Below, in pieces: positions 30,034-43,742 of a stretch of 64,000 nt of DNA (its first letter is position 1; every line of letters starts with the position of its first letter). The position numbers and the translations under genes are program-made. The notes beneath the pieces are model-generated. The model ran no database searches. It was not told the DNA's origin and saw only the letters and a list, made by a program, of their open reading frames with translations. The stretch is taken from NCBI RefSeq assembly GCF_026212465.1, contig NC_080060.1, forward strand, positions 22,689,475-22,753,474, read 5' to 3'. Origin of the DNA: Amaranthus tricolor (lineage: Eukaryota; Streptophyta; Magnoliopsida; Caryophyllales; Amaranthaceae).

Positions 30034-31242
30034 GTCATATATTATTATGTTGAAGTGGTTAGAATTGAAAATCCTAGTTATATGCTAGAAATTACGTGGT
30101 AAGTTTCGACTTTATGGGTTTTTAAGATTTTTTGTCACTTTCGCGCATAAAGTAGCTCAAACTTGGTTTGTTTTGCACGACACTTGGCACACAACACTAT
30201 TTGTCATATATTTTATGTTGAAGTGGTTAGAATTTAAAATCCTAGTTATATGCTAAAAATTACGTGTTAAGTTGCGATTTTAAGTGTTTTTAAGCGTTTT
30301 TGGAACTTTCGCTCGTAAAGTACCTCAAACTTTGTTTGTTTTACACGAAACCTGGCACACAATACTATTTGGTATATATTGTTGTGTTGAAGTGGTTAGA
30401 TTTTTAAATCACAGTCATATGCTAGTAATTACGTGCTAAGTTGCGATATTAATGGTTTTTAAGCTTTTTTGTCACTATCGTGCATAAAGTTGTTGAACCT
30501 TGGTTTTTTTTTTGTCATGAAACATGGCACACAATACTATGTGGTATATATTATTTTGTTGAAGTGGTAATAAATGAAAATCATAGTCATATACTAGAAA
30601 TTACGTGCTAAGTTGCGATATTAATGGTTTTTAAGCTTTTTTGTCACTCTCGCGCATAAAGTAAAACTTTGTTTGTTTTGCACGAATCTTGGCACACAAT
30701 ACTAATTGGTATATTATTGTGTTGAAGTGGTTAGAATTGAAAATCATAGTCATATGCTAGAAATACGTGTTAAGTTGCGAATTTAAGGGTTTTTAAGCGT
30801 TTTTGACACTTTCGCGCATAAAGTAGCTCAAACTTGGTATGTTTTGCACGAATCTTGGCACACATCAAAATTTGGCATATATTATTTTATTGAAGTGGTT
30901 AGAATTGAAATTCATAGTCATATGCTAGAATATAAGTGTTATGTTGCGATTTTAACGGTTTTTAAAAGTTTTTGTCACTTTCGCGCATAAAGTAGCTCAA
31001 ACTTGGATTGTTTTGCACGAAACTTGGCACACAACATTATGTGGTATATATTATTGTGTTGAAGTGGTAAGAATTTAAAATCATAGTCATATGCTAGAAA
31101 TTACGTGTTAAGTGGCTATTTTAAGGGTTTTTAAGCGTTTTTGGCATATTCACGCATAAAGTAGCTCAAACATGGTTGGTTTTGCACGAAACTTGGCACA
31201 CAATACTATTTGGTATAAATTATTGTATTGAAATGCTTATAA

Positions 31243-32761
31243 TTGAAAATCATATTCAGATGCGAGAAATTTCGTGCTAAGTTTCGATTTCATGGTTTCT
31301 TAAGCTTTTTTGGCACTTTCGCGCATAAAGTATCTCAAACTTGGTTTGTTTTTCACGAAACTTGGCACACAACACTATTTGGTATATATTATTGTGTTGA
31401 AGTGTTTAGAATTGAAAATCATACTCATATGCTAGAAATTACGTGGTAAGTTTCGACTTTATGGGTTTTTAAGATTTTTTGTCACTTTCGCGCATAAAGT
31501 AGCTAAAACTTGGTTTGTTTTGCACGACACTTGGCACACAACACTATTTGTCATATATTATTATGTTGAAGTGGTTAGAATTTAAATTCCTAGTTATATG
31601 CTAGAAATTACGTGGTAAGTTTCGGCTTTATGGGTTTTTAAGATTTTTTGTCACTTTCGCGCATAAAGTAGCTCAAACTTGGTTTGTTTTGCACGACACT
31701 TGGCACACAACACTATTTGTCATATATTATTATGTTGAAGTGGTTAGAATTGAAAATCCTAGTTATGTGCTAAAAATTACGTGTTAAGTTTCTATTTTAA
31801 GGGTTTTTAAGCGTTTTTGGAACTTTCGCTCGTAAAGTACCTCAAACTTTGTTTGTTTAACACGAAACCTGGCACACAATACTATTTGGTATATATTGTT
31901 GTGTTGAAGTGGTTAGATTTTTAAATCACAGTCATATGCTAGTAATTACGTGCAAAGTTGCGATATTAATGGTTTTTAAGCTTTTTTTTTACTTTCGTGC
32001 ATAAAGTAGTTGAAACTTTGTTTTTTTTGGCACGAAACATGGCACGTAATACTATGTGGTATATATTATTGTGTTGAAGTGGTTATAAATGAAAATCATA
32101 GTCATATACTAGAAATTACGTGCTAAGTGGCGATTTTATGGGTTTTTATGCTTTTGTGGCACTTTCGCGTATAAAGTAGCTCAAACTTGGTTTGTTTTGC
32201 AAGAATATTGGCACACAATACTATTTGGTATATTATTGTGTTGAAGTGGTTAGAATTGAAAATCATAGTCATATGTTAGAAGTTACGTGTTAAGTTGCGA
32301 ATTTAAGGGTTTTTAAGCGTTTTTGACACTTTCGCGCATAAAGTAGCTCAAACTTGGTATGTTTTGCACGAAACTTGGCACACAACAAAATTTGGCATAT
32401 ATTATTTTTTTGAAGTGGTTATAATTGAAATTCATATTCATATGCTAAAATATACGTGTTAAGTTGCGATTTTAACGGTTTCTAAAAGTTTTTGGCACTT
32501 TCGAGCAAAAAGTAGCTCAAACTTGGTTTGTTTAGCACGAAACTTGGCACACAACACTATTTGGTATATATTATTGTGTTGAAGTGGTAAGAATTTAAAA
32601 TCATAGTCATATGCTAGAAATTACGTGTTAAGTTGCTATTTTAAGGGTTTTTAAGCGTTTTTGGCACTTTCGCGCAAAAGTAGCTCAAACATGGTTGGTT
32701 TTGCACGAAACTTGGCACACAATACTATTTGGTAAAAATTATTGTGTTGAAATGCTTATAA
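31243..32761 (+). repeat. HOR unit type A, 9 monomers (1519 bp)
   Basis: Phased on a distinctive monomer containing AGATGCGAGAAATTTCG. Type A is followed by the GGTAAAGATTATTGTG monomer variant, and carries GTTTGTTTAACACG and GCAAAGTTGCGATATT. Almost identical to 39339-40857 (offset 8096 bp). Confidence 0.85.
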
Positions 32762-34448
32762 TTGAAAATCATAGTCAGATGCGAGAAATTTCGTGCTAAG
32801 TTTCGATTTCATGGTTTCTTAAGCTTTTTTGGCACTTTCGCGCATAAAGTAGCTCAAACTTGGTTTGTTTTTCACGAAACTTGGCACACAACACTATTTG
32901 GTAAAGATTATTGTGTTGAAGTGTTTAGAATTGAAAATCATACTCATATGCTAGAAATTACGTGGTAAGTTTCAACTTTATGGGTTTTTAAGATTTTTTG
33001 TCACTTTCTCGCATAAAGAAGCTCAAACTTGGTTTGTTTTGCACGACACTTGGCACACAACACTATTTGTCATATATTATTATGTTGAAGTGGTTAGAAT
33101 TGAAAATCCTAGTTATATGCTAGAAATTAGGTGGTAAGTTTCGACTTTATGGGTTTTTAAGATTTTTTGTCACTTTCGCGCATAAAGTAGCTCAAACTTG
33201 GTTTGTTTTGCACGACACTTGGCACACAACACTATTTGTCATATATTATTATGTTGAAGTGGTTAGAATTGAAAATCCTAGTTATATGCTAGAAATTACG
33301 TGGTAAGTTTCGATTTTATGGGTTTTTAAGATTTTTTGTCACTTTCGCGCATAAAGTAGCTCAAACTTGGTTTGTTTTGCACGACACTTGGCACACAACA
33401 CTATTTGTCATATATTTTATGTTGAAGTGGTTAGAATTTAAAATCCTAGTTATATGCTAAAAATTACGTGTTAAGTTGCGATTTTAAGGGTTTTTAAGCG
33501 TTTTTGGAACTTTCGCTCGTAAAGTACCTCAAACTGTGTTTGTTTTACACGAAACCTGGCACACAATACTATTTGGTATATATTGTTGTGTTGAAGTGGT
33601 TAGATTTTTAAATCACAGTCATATGCTAGTAATTACGTGCTAAGTTGCGATATTAATGGTTTTTAAGCTTTTTTGTCACTATCGTGCATAAAGTAGTTGA
33701 ACCTTGGTTTTTTTTTTTGTCATGAAACATGGCACACAATACTATGTGGTATATATTATTTTGTTGAAGTGGTAATAAATGAAAATCATAGTCATATACT
33801 AGAAATTACGTGCTAAGTTGCGATATTAATGGTTTTTAAGCTTTTTTGTCACTCTCGCGCATAAAGTAAAACTTTGTTTGTTTTGCACGAATCCTGGCAC
33901 CCAATACTATTTGGTATATTATTGTGTTGAAGTGGTTAGAATTGAAAATCATAGTCATATGCTAGAAATACGTGTTAAGTTGCGAATTTAAGGGTTTTTA
34001 AGCGTTTTTGACACTTTCGCGCATAAAGTAGCTCAAACTTGGTATGTTTTGCACGAATCTTGGCACACATCAAAATTTGGCATATATTATTTTATTGAAG
34101 TGGTTAGAATTGAAATTCATAGTCATATGCTAGAATATAAGTGTTATGTTGCGATTTTAACGGTTTTTAAAAGTTTTTTGTCACTTTCGCGCATAAAGTA
34201 GCTCAAACTAGGATTGTTTTGCACGAAACTTGGCACACAACATTATGTGGTATATATTATTGTGTTGAAGTGGTAAGAATTTAAAATCATAGTCATATGC
34301 TAGAAATTACGTGTTAAGTTGCTATTTTAAGGGTTTTTAAGCGTTTTTGGCACATTCACGCATAAAGTAGCTCAAACATGGTTGGTTTTGCACGAAACTT
34401 GGTACACAATACAATTTGGTATAAATTATTGTGTTGAAATGCTTATAA
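32762..34448 (+). repeat. HOR unit type B, 10 monomers (1687 bp)
   Basis: Starts with the same phase monomer, but the next monomer reads GGTAAAGATTATTG. Type B markers are GTTTGTTTTACACG and GTGCTAAGTTGCGATATT, with a short monomer CATAAAGTAAAACTTTG. Matches 40858-42543. Confidence 0.85.
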
Positions 34449-35966
34449 TTGAAAATCATAGTCAGATGCGAGAAATTTCGTGCTAAGTTTCGATTTCATG
34501 GTTTCTTAAGCTTTTTTGGCACTTTCGCGCATAAAGTATCTCAAACTTGGTTTGTTTTTCACGAAACTTGGCACACAACACTATTTGGTATATATTATTG
34601 TGTTGAAGTGTTTAGAATTGAAAATCATACTCATATGCTAGAAATTACGTGGTAAGTTTCGACTTTATGGGTTTTTAAGATTTTTTGTCACTTTCGCGCA
34701 TAAAGTAGCTAAAACTTGGTTTGTTTTGCACGACACTTGGCACACAACACTATTTGTCATATATTATTATGTTGAAGTGGTTAGATTTTAAATTCCTAGT
34801 TATATGCTAGAAATTACGTGGTAAGTTTCGGCTTTATGGGTTTTTAAGATTTTTTGTCACTTTCGCGCATAAAGTAGCTCAAACTTGGTTTGTTTTGCAC
34901 GACACTTGGCACACAACACTATTTGTCATATATTATTATGTTGAAGTGGTTAGAATTGAAAATCCTAGTTATGTGCTAAAAATTACGTGTTAAGTTTCTA
35001 TTTTAAGGGTTTTTAAGCGTTTTTGGAACTTTCGCTCGTAAAGTACCTCAAACTTTGTTTGTTTAACACGAAACCTGGCACACAATACTATTTGGTATAT
35101 ATTGTTGTGTTGAAGTGGTTAGATTTTTAAATCACAGTCATATGCTAGTAATTACGTGCAAAGTTACGATATTAATGGTTTTTAAGCTTTTTTTTTGCTT
35201 TCGTGCATAAAGTAGTTGAAACTTTGTTTTTTTGGCACGAAACATGGCACGCAATACTATGTGGTATATATTATTGTGTTCAACTGGTTATAAATGAAAA
35301 TCATAGTCATATACTAGAAATTACGTGCTAAGTGGCGATTTTATGGGTTTTTATGCTTTTGTGGCACTTTCGTGTATAAAGTAGCTCAAACTTGGTTTGT
35401 TTTGCAAGAATATTGGCACACAATACTATTTGGTATATTATTGTGTTGAAGTGGTTAGAATTGAAAATCATAGTCATATGTTAGAAATTACGTGTTAAGT
35501 TGCGAATTTAAGGGTTTTTAAGCGTTTTTGACACTTTCGCGCATAAAGTAGCTCAAACTTGGTATGTTTTGCACGAAACTTGGCACACAACAAAATTTGG
35601 CATATATTATTTTTTTGAAGTGGTTATAATTGAAATTCATATTCATATGCTAAAATATACGTGTTAAGTTGCGATTTTAACGGTTTCTAAAAGTTTTTGG
35701 CACTTTCGAGCAAAAAGTAGCTCAAACTTGGTTTGTTTAGCACGAAACTTGGCACACAACACTATTTGGTATATATTATTGTGTTGAAGTGGTAAGAATT
35801 TTAAATCATAGTCATATGCTAGAAATTACGTGTTAAGTTGCTATTTTAAGGGTTTTTAAGCGTTTTTGGCACTTTCGCGCAAAAGTAGCTCAAACATGGT
35901 TGGTTTTGCACGAAACTTGGCACACAATACTATTTGGTAAAAATTATTGTGTTGAAATGCTTATAA
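34449..35966 (+). repeat. HOR unit type A (1518 bp)
   Basis: Type A monomer order, with a GCAAAGTTACG variant that is also found in the hybrid unit immediately downstream. Confidence 0.85.
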
Positions 35967-37653
35967 TTGAAAATCATAGTCAGATGCGAGAAATTTCGTG
36001 CTAAGTTTCGATTTCATGGTTTCTTAAGCTTTTTTGGCACTTTCGCGCATAAAGTAGCTCAAACTTGGTTTGTTTTTCACGAAACTTGGCACACAACACT
36101 ATTTGGTAAAGATTATTGTGTTGAAGTGTTTAGAATTGAAAATCATACTCATATGCTAGAAATTACGTGGTAAGTTTCAACTTTATGGGTTTTTAAGATT
36201 TTTTGTCACTTTCTCGCATAAAGTAGCTCAAACTTGGTTTGTTTTGCACGACACTTGGCACACAATACTATTTGTCATATATTATTATGTTGAAGTGGTT
36301 AGAATTGAAAATCCTAGTTATATGCTAGAAATTAGGTGGTAAGTTTCGACTTTATGGGTTTTTAAGATTTTTTGTCACTTTCGCGCATAAAGTAGCTCAA
36401 ACTTGGTTTGTTTTGCACAACACTTGGCACACAACACTATTTGTCATATATTATTATGTTGAAGTGGTTAGAATTGAAAATCCTAGTTATATGCTAGAAA
36501 TTACGTGGTAAGTTGCGACTTTATGGGTTTTTAAGATTTTTTGTCACTTTCGCGCATAAAGTAGCTCAAACTTGGTTTGTTTTGCACGACACTTGGCACA
36601 CAACACTATTTGTCATATATTTTATGTTGAAGTGGTTAGAATTTAAAATCCTTGTTATATGCTAAAAATTACGTGTTAAGTTGCGATTTTAAGTGTTTTT
36701 AAGCGTTTTTGGAACTTTCGCTCGTAAAGTACCTCAAACTTTGTTTGTTTAACACGAAACCTGGCACACAATACTATTTGGTATATATTGTTGTGTTGAA
36801 GTGGTTAGATTTTTAAATCACAGTCATATGCTAGTAATTACGTGCAAAGTTACGATATTAATGGTTTTTAAGCTTTTTTTTTGCTTTCGTGCATAAAGTA
36901 GTTGAAACTTTGTTTTTTTTGGCACGAAACATGGCACGCAATACTATGTGGTATATATTATTGTGTTGAACTGGTTATAAATGAAAATCATAGTCATATA
37001 CTAGAAATTACGTGCTAAGTGGCGATTTTATGGGTTTTTATGCTTTTGTGGCACTTTCGTGTATAAAGTAGCTCAAACTTGGTTTGTTTTGTAAGAATAT
37101 TGGCACACAATACTATTTGGTATATTATTGTGTTGAAGTGGTTAGAATTGAAAATCATAGTCATATGTTAGAAATTACGTGTTAAGTTGCGAATTTAAGG
37201 GTTTTTAAGCGTTTTTGACACTTTCGCGCATAAAGTAGCTCAAACTTGGTATGTTTTGCACGAAACTTGGCACACAACAAAATTTGGCATATATTATTTT
37301 TTTGAAGTGGTTATAATTGAAATTCATATTCATATGCTAAAATATACGTGTTAAGTTGCGATTTTAACGGTTTCTAAAAGTTTTTGGCACTTTCGAGCAA
37401 AAAGTAGCTCAAACTTGGTTTGTTTAGCACGAAACTTGGCACACAACACTATTTGGTATATATTATTGTGTTGAAGTGGTAAGAATTTTAAATCATAGTC
37501 ATATGCTAGAAATTACGTGTTAAGTTGCTATTTTAAGGGTTTTTAAGCGTTTTTGGCACTTTCGCGCAAAAGTAGCTCAAACATGGTTGGTTTTGCACGA
37601 AACTTGGCACACAATACTATTTGGTAAAAATTATTGTGTTGAAATGCTTATAA
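35967..37653 (+). repeat. Hybrid HOR unit, B-like start and A-like end (1687 bp)
   Basis: Begins like type B. Near 36740 it switches to type A markers (GTTTAACACG, GCAAAGTTACG, then the long-T monomer) and ends as A does. Its 10-monomer length comes from the longer B-type first part. Confidence 0.75.
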
Positions 37654-39338
37654 TTGAAAATCATAGTCAGATGCGAGAAATTTCGTGCTAAGTTTCGATT
37701 TCATGGTTTCTTAAGCTTTTTTGGCACTTTCGCGCATAAAGTAGCTCAAACTTGGTTTGTTTTTCACGAAACTTGGCACACAACACTATTTGGTAAAGAT
37801 TATTGTGTTGAAGTGTTTAGAATTGAAAATCATACTCATATGCTAGAAATTACGTGGTAAGTTTCAACTTTATGGGTTTTTAAGATTTTTTGTCACTTTC
37901 TCGCATAAAGTAGCTCAAACTTGGTTTGTTTTGCACGACACTTGGCACACAATACTATTTGTCATATATTATTATGTTGAAGTGGTTAGAATTGAAAATC
38001 CTAGTTATATGCTAGAAATTAGGTGGTAAGTTTCGACTTTATGGGTTTTTAAGATTTTTTGTCACTTTCGCGCATAAAGTAGCTCAAACTTGGTTTGTTT
38101 TGCACAACACTTGGCACACAACACTATTTGTCATATATTATTATGTTGAAGTGGTTAGAATTGAAAATCCTAGTTATATGCTAGAAATTACGTGGTAAGT
38201 TGCGACTTTATGGGTTTTTAAGATTTTTTGTCACTTTCGCGCATAAAGTAGCTCAAACTTGGTTTGTTTTGCACGACACTTGGCACACAACACTATTTGT
38301 CATATATTTTATGTTGAAGTGGTTAGAATTTAAAATCCTTGTTATATGCTAAAAATTACGTGTTAAGTTGCGATTTTAAGTGTTTTTAAGCGTTTTTGGA
38401 ACTTTCGCTCGTAAAGTACCTCAAACTTTGTTTGTTTTACACGAAACCTGGCACACAATACTATTTGGTATATATTGTTGTGTTGAAGTGGTTAGATTTT
38501 TAAATCACAGTCATATGCTAGTAATTACGTGCTAAGTTGCGATATTAATGGTTTTTAAGCTTTTTTGTCACTATCGTGCATAAAGTAGTTGAACCTTGGT
38601 TTTTTTTTTGTCATGAAACATGGCACACAATACTATGTGGTATATATTATTTTGTTGAAGTGGTAATAAATGAAAATCATAGTCATATACTAGAAATTAC
38701 GTGCTAAGTTGCGATATTAATGGTTTTTAAGCTTTTTTGTCACTCTCGCGCATAAAGTAAAACTTTGTTTGTTTTGCACGAATCTTGGCACACAATACTA
38801 TTTGGTATATTATTGTGTTGAAGTGGTTAGAATTGAAAATCATAGTCATATGCTAGAAATACGTGTTAAGTTGCGAATTTAAGGGTTTTTAAGCGTTTTT
38901 GACACTTTCGCGCATAAAGTAGCTCAAACTTGGTATGTTTTGCACGAATCTTGGCACACATCAAAATTTGGCATATATTATTTTATTGAAGTGGTTAGAA
39001 TTGAAATTCATAGTCATATGCTAGAATATAAGTGTTATGTTGCGATTTTAACGGTTTTTAAAAGTTTTTGTCACTTTCGCGCATAAAGTAGCTCAAACTT
39101 GGATTGTTTTGCACGAAACTTGGCACACAACATTATGTGGTATATATTATTGTGTTGAAGTGGTAAGAATTTAAAATCATAGTCATATGCTGGAAATTAC
39201 GTGTTAAGTGGCTATTTTAAGGGTTTTTAAGCGTTTTTGGCATATTCACGCATAAAGTAGCTCAAACATGGTTGGTTTTGCACGAAACTTGGCACACAAT
39301 ACTATTTGGTATAAATTATTGTGTTGAAATGCTTATAA
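37654..39338 (+). repeat. HOR unit type B (1685 bp)
   Basis: Type B markers throughout (GTTTTACACG near 38440, GTGCTAAGTTGCG near 38530, the CATAAAGTAAAACTTTG monomer near 38750). Confidence 0.85.
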
Positions 39339-40857
39339 TTGAAAATCATATTCAGATGCGAGAAATTTCGTGCTAAGTTTCGATTTCATGGTTTCTTAAG
39401 CTTTTTTGGCACTTTCGCGCATAAAGTATCTCAAACTTGGTTTGTTTTTCACGAAACTTGGCACACAACACTATTTGGTATATATTATTGTGTTGAAGTG
39501 TTTAGAATTGAAAATCATACTCATATGCTAGAAATTACGTGGTAAGTTTCGACTTTATGGGTTTTTAAGATTTTTTGTCACTTTCGCGCATAAAGTAGCT
39601 AAAACTTGGTTTGTTTTGCACGACACTTGGCACACAACACTATTTGTCATATATTATTATGTTGAAGTGGTTAGAATTTAAATTCCTAGTTATATGCTAG
39701 AAATTACGTGGTAAGTTTCGGCTTTATGGGTTTTTAAGATTTTTTGTCACTTTCGCGCATAAAGTAGCTCAAACTTGGTTTGTTTTGCACGACACTTGGC
39801 ACACAACACTATTTGTCATATATTATTATGTTGAAGTGGTTAGAATTGAAAATCCAAGTTATGTGCTAAAAATTACGTGTTAAGTTTCTATTTTAAGGGT
39901 TTTTAAGCGTTTTTGGAACTTTCGCTCGTAAAGTACCTCAAACTTTGTTTGTTTAACACGAAACCTGGCACACAATACTATTTGGTATATATTGTTGTGT
40001 TGAAGTGGTTAGATTTTTAAATCACAGTCATATGCTAGTAATTACGTGCAAAGTTGCGATATTAATGGTTTTTAAGCTTTTTTTTTACTTTCGTGCATAA
40101 AGTAGTTGAAACTTTGTTTTTTTTGGCACGAAACATGGCACGTAATACTATGTGGTATATATTATTGTGTTGAAGTGGTTATAAATGAAAATCATAGTCA
40201 TATACTAGAAATTACGTGCTAAGTGGCGATTTTATGGGTTTTTATGCTTTTGTGGCACTTTCGCGTATAAAGTAGCTCAAACTTGGTTTGTTTTGCAAGA
40301 ATATTGGCACACAATACTATTTGGTATATTATTGTGTTGAAGTGGTTAGAATTGAAAATCATAGTCATATGTTAGAAGTTACGTGTTAAGTTGCGAATTT
40401 AAGGGTTTTTAAGCGTTTTTGACACTTTCGCGCATAAAGTAGCTCAAACTTGGTATGTTTTGCACGAAACTTGGCACACAACAAAATTTGGCATATATTA
40501 TTTTTTTGAAGTGGTTATAATTGAAATTCATATTCATATGCTAAAATATACGTGTTAAGTTGCGATTTTAACGGTTTCTAAAAGTTTTTGGCACTTTCGA
40601 GCAAAAAGTAGCTCAAACTTGGTTTGTTTAGCACGAAACTTGGCACACAACACTATTTGGTATATATTATTGTGTTGAAGTGGTAAGAATTTAAAATCAT
40701 AGTCATATGCTAGAAATTACGTGTTAAGTTGCTATTTTAAGGGTTTTTAAGCGTTTTTGGCACTTTCGCGCAAAAGTAGCTCAAACATGGTTGGTTTTGC
40801 ACGAAACTTGGCACACAATACTATTTGGTAAAAATTATTGTGTTGAAATGCTTATAA
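39339..40857 (+). repeat. HOR unit type A (1519 bp)
   Basis: Nearly identical to the unit at 31243, including the ATATTCAGATGCGAG variant in the phase monomer. Confidence 0.85.
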
Positions 40858-42543
40858 TTGAAAATCATAGTCAGATGCGAGAAATTTCGTGCTAAGTTTC
40901 GATTTCATGGTTTCTTAAGCTTTTTTGGCACTTTCGCGCATAAAGTAGCTCAAACTTGGTTTGTTTTTCACGAAACTTGGCACACAACACTATTTGGTAA
41001 AGATTATTGTGTTGAAGTGTTTAGAATTGAAAATCATACTCATATGCTAGAAATTACGTGGTAAGTTTCAACTTTATGGGTTTTTAAGATTTTTTGTCAC
41101 TTTCTCGCATAAAGAAGCTCAAACTTGGTTTGTTTTGCACGACACTTGGCACACAACACTATTTGTCATATATTATTATGTTGAAGTGGTTAGAATTGAA
41201 AATCCTAGTTATATGCTAGAAATTAGGTGGTAAGTTTCGACTTTATGGGTTTTTAAGATTTTTTGTCACTTTCGCGCATAAAGTAGCTCAAACTTGGTTT
41301 GTTTTGCACGACACTTGGCACACAACACTATTTGTCATATATTATTATGTTGAAGTGGTTAGAATTGAAAATCCTAGTTATATGCTAGAAATTACGTGGT
41401 AAGTTTCGATTTTATGGGTTTTTAAGATTTTTTGTCACTTTCGCGCATAAAGTAGCTCAAACTTGGTTTGTTTTGCACGACACTTGGCACACAACACTAT
41501 TTGTCATATATTTTATGTTGAAGTGGTTAGAATTTAAAATCCTAGTTATATGCTAAAAATTACGTGTTAAGTTGCGATTTTAAGGGTTTTTAAGCGTTTT
41601 TGGAACTTTCGCTCGTAAAGTACCTCAAACTGTGTTTGTTTTACACGAAACCTGGCACACAATACTATTTGGTATATATTGTTGTGTTGAAGTGGTTAGA
41701 TTTTTAAATCACAGTCATATGCTAGTAATTACGTGCTAAGTTGCGATATTAATGGTTTTTAAGCTTTTTTGTCACTATCGTGCATAAAGTAGTTGAACCT
41801 TGGTTTTTTTTTTTGTCATGAAACATGGCACACAATACTATGTGGTATATATTATTTTGTTGAAGTGGTAATAAATGAAAATCATAGTCATATACTAGAA
41901 ATTACGTGCTAAGTTGCGATATTAATGGTTTTTAAGCTTTTTTGTCACTCTCGCGCATAAAGTAAAACTTTGTTTGTTTTGCACGAATCCTGGCACCCAA
42001 TACTATTTGGTATATTATTGTGTTGAAGTGGTTAGAATTGAAAATCATAGTCATATGCTAGAAATACGTGTTAAGTTGCGAATTTAAGGGTTTTTAAGCG
42101 TTTTTGACACTTTCGCGCATAAAGTAGCTCAAACTTGGTATGTTTTGCACGAATCTTGGCACACATCAAAATTTGGCATATATTATTTTATTGAAGTGGT
42201 TAGAATTGAAATTCATAGTCATATGCTAGAATATAAGTGTTATGTTGCGATTTTAACGGTTTTTAAAAGTTTTTGTCACTTTCGCGCATAAAGTAGCTCA
42301 AACTAGGATTGTTTTGCACGAAACTTGGCACACAACATTATGTGGTATATATTATTGTGTTGAAGTGGTAAGAATTTAAAATCATAGTCATATGCTAGAA
42401 ATTACGTGTTAAGTTGCTATTTTAAGGGTTTTTAAGCGTTTTTGGCACATTCACGCATAAAGTAGCTCAAACATGGTTGGTTTTGCACGAAACTTGGTAC
42501 ACAATACTATTTGGTATAAATTATTGTGTTGAAATGCTTATAA
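40858..42543 (+). repeat. HOR unit type B (1686 bp)
   Basis: Matches 32762-34448 closely. Together with the preceding A unit it forms a 19-monomer super-repeat of about 3205 bp. Confidence 0.85.
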
Positions 42544-42913
42544 TTGAAAATCATAGTCAGATGCGAGAAATTTCGTGCTAAGTTTCGATTTCATGGTTTC
42601 TTAAGCTTTTTTGGCACTTTCGCGCATAAAGTAGCTCAAACTTGGTTTGTTTTTCACGAAACTTGGCACACAACACTATTTGGTATATATTATTGTGTTG
42701 AAGTGTTTGGAATTGAAAATCATACTCATATGCTAGAAATTACGTGGTAAGTTTCGACTTTATGGATTTTTAAGATTTTTTGTCACTTTCGCGCATAAAG
42801 TAGCTAAAACTTGGTTTGTTTTTCACGACACTTGGCACAAAACACTATTTGTCATATATTATTATGTTGAAGTGGTTAGAATTTAAATTCCTAGTTATAT
42901 GCTAGAAATTATG

Positions 42914-42918
42914 TGGTA
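42914..42918 (+). repeat. Target site duplication, left
   Basis: TGGTA lies immediately before the 5' LTR and is repeated immediately after the 3' LTR. It falls in the monomer motif ACGTGGTAAGTTTCG. Five bp is the usual Ty1/copia target duplication length. Confidence 0.95.
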
Positions 42919-43112
42919 TGTTGGACCTCTTGAGTTTTGATGATGACTACACTTTATTTGAGCAAACATGTTTTTAGAGATTCTGCAGGTCGATATCCGA
43001 TTATGATTATGATTATGATCGTTGATAGTACCTATGCCTTAGCTTATGGAAACGTACATGTCAAAAGGTTTCAAAAGAGGTTAGGAGAAGCATATCGCTT
43101 GGGATGTAAAAT

Positions 43113-43186
43113 GGAGACAGCAGATCTACTGTTCCCAAGTTGGATGTTCTAGCTAAACTGAAGTCTGGAGACAGCACACTGTTCCT
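43113..43186 (+). repeat. Paired GGAGACAGCA...CTGTTCC modules in U3
   Basis: Two modules about 50 bp apart each contain TGGAGACAGCA followed within a few bases by ACTGTTCC (CTGTTCC at 43129-43135 and 43179-43185). They are part of the dispersed heptamer family described in the findings. The same pair is present in the 3' LTR. Confidence 0.7.
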
Positions 43187-43347
43187 GAGCTGAAGGTTGA
43201 CTACGTTGACTAAAAATTCTGGTTATCATATTTTAATTATTATTTTTAGTTAATGTATTTTAAATTAAATTGTTGCAGTAATAATTTATTAAAGTTAATT
43301 GGCAAATCGTTTTTGTTAAAGAAAATGTATTCACGTTTTATTTGTTA

Positions 43348-43390
43348 AGATCCTTTATTTTAGGATCTATTTTTAATAAATCCTGGATTT
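43348..43390 (+). promoter_or_regulatory. Two palindromes in LTR U3
   Basis: AGATCCT (43348-43354) pairs with AGGATCT (43362-43368). Shortly after, AAATCC (43378-43383) pairs with GGATTT (43385-43390) around a single T. Both are perfect. They lie upstream of the TATA box, where Sirevirus cis-regulatory palindromes have been described. Confidence 0.6.
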
Positions 43391-43568
43391 GTTAAAAATA
43401 GAATTAACTAACTTTGAATTGGTCTTAGCAAATCTTTTCAGCCGGTCTTTATTCCTAAAAATAAGCAAGCAATCATTCCCACTAAGATTAACCGTTTTCT
43501 AAATATAGCATGAAGTTCCAGCCATTAATTTGGGGAACAGGAATTACTACTGAAAAAACTGCTACTTT

Positions 43569-43604
43569 AGGGAACAGCGGTTATTAAGGGAACAGCGGTT
43601 ATTG
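43569..43604 (+). repeat. 18-bp tandem repeat with GGAACAG
   Basis: The 18-mer AGGGAACAGCGGTTATT(A/G) is present twice in direct succession, about 140 bp upstream of the TATA box. In the 3' LTR the first copy carries one of the three LTR differences (52756). Confidence 0.85.
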
Positions 43605-43742
43605 TTTATGTACACGTGTGATTTGACTTAATCAAATCTTATGGAAATAACCGTGTGTTTGCTTAATCCACATTACTCCCATGATCTTTTGATAGTGGGA
43701 TGATGGATTGGATTATTCCACTTTCTTAGGAATATTATTTTC

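Larger units (their letters stand above)
30034..42918 (+). repeat. Satellite array, plus orientation, left of the retroelement
   Basis: The same satellite family as 1-29933 but reverse-complemented, with landmarks such as TTTCGCGCATAAAGTAGCTC, GTTTGTTTTGCACGAAACTT and GGTATATATTATTGTGTTGA. Monomers average 168.8 bp and are organised into clear 9- and 10-monomer HOR units. The stretch 30034-31242 is the tail of a type B unit. Units of the same type are almost identical by eye, unlike the more diverged array left of the gap. Confidence 0.97.

Noticed and set aside
42999..43020. GATTAT microsatellite in the LTR as a separate element
   Set aside because: Only about 3.5 units and identical in both LTRs; too short to be of interest alone.
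42937..43152. 71-codon open frame in each LTR (also 52113-52328)
   Set aside because: Lies in U3 upstream of the TATA box; preserved simply because the LTRs are nearly identical.
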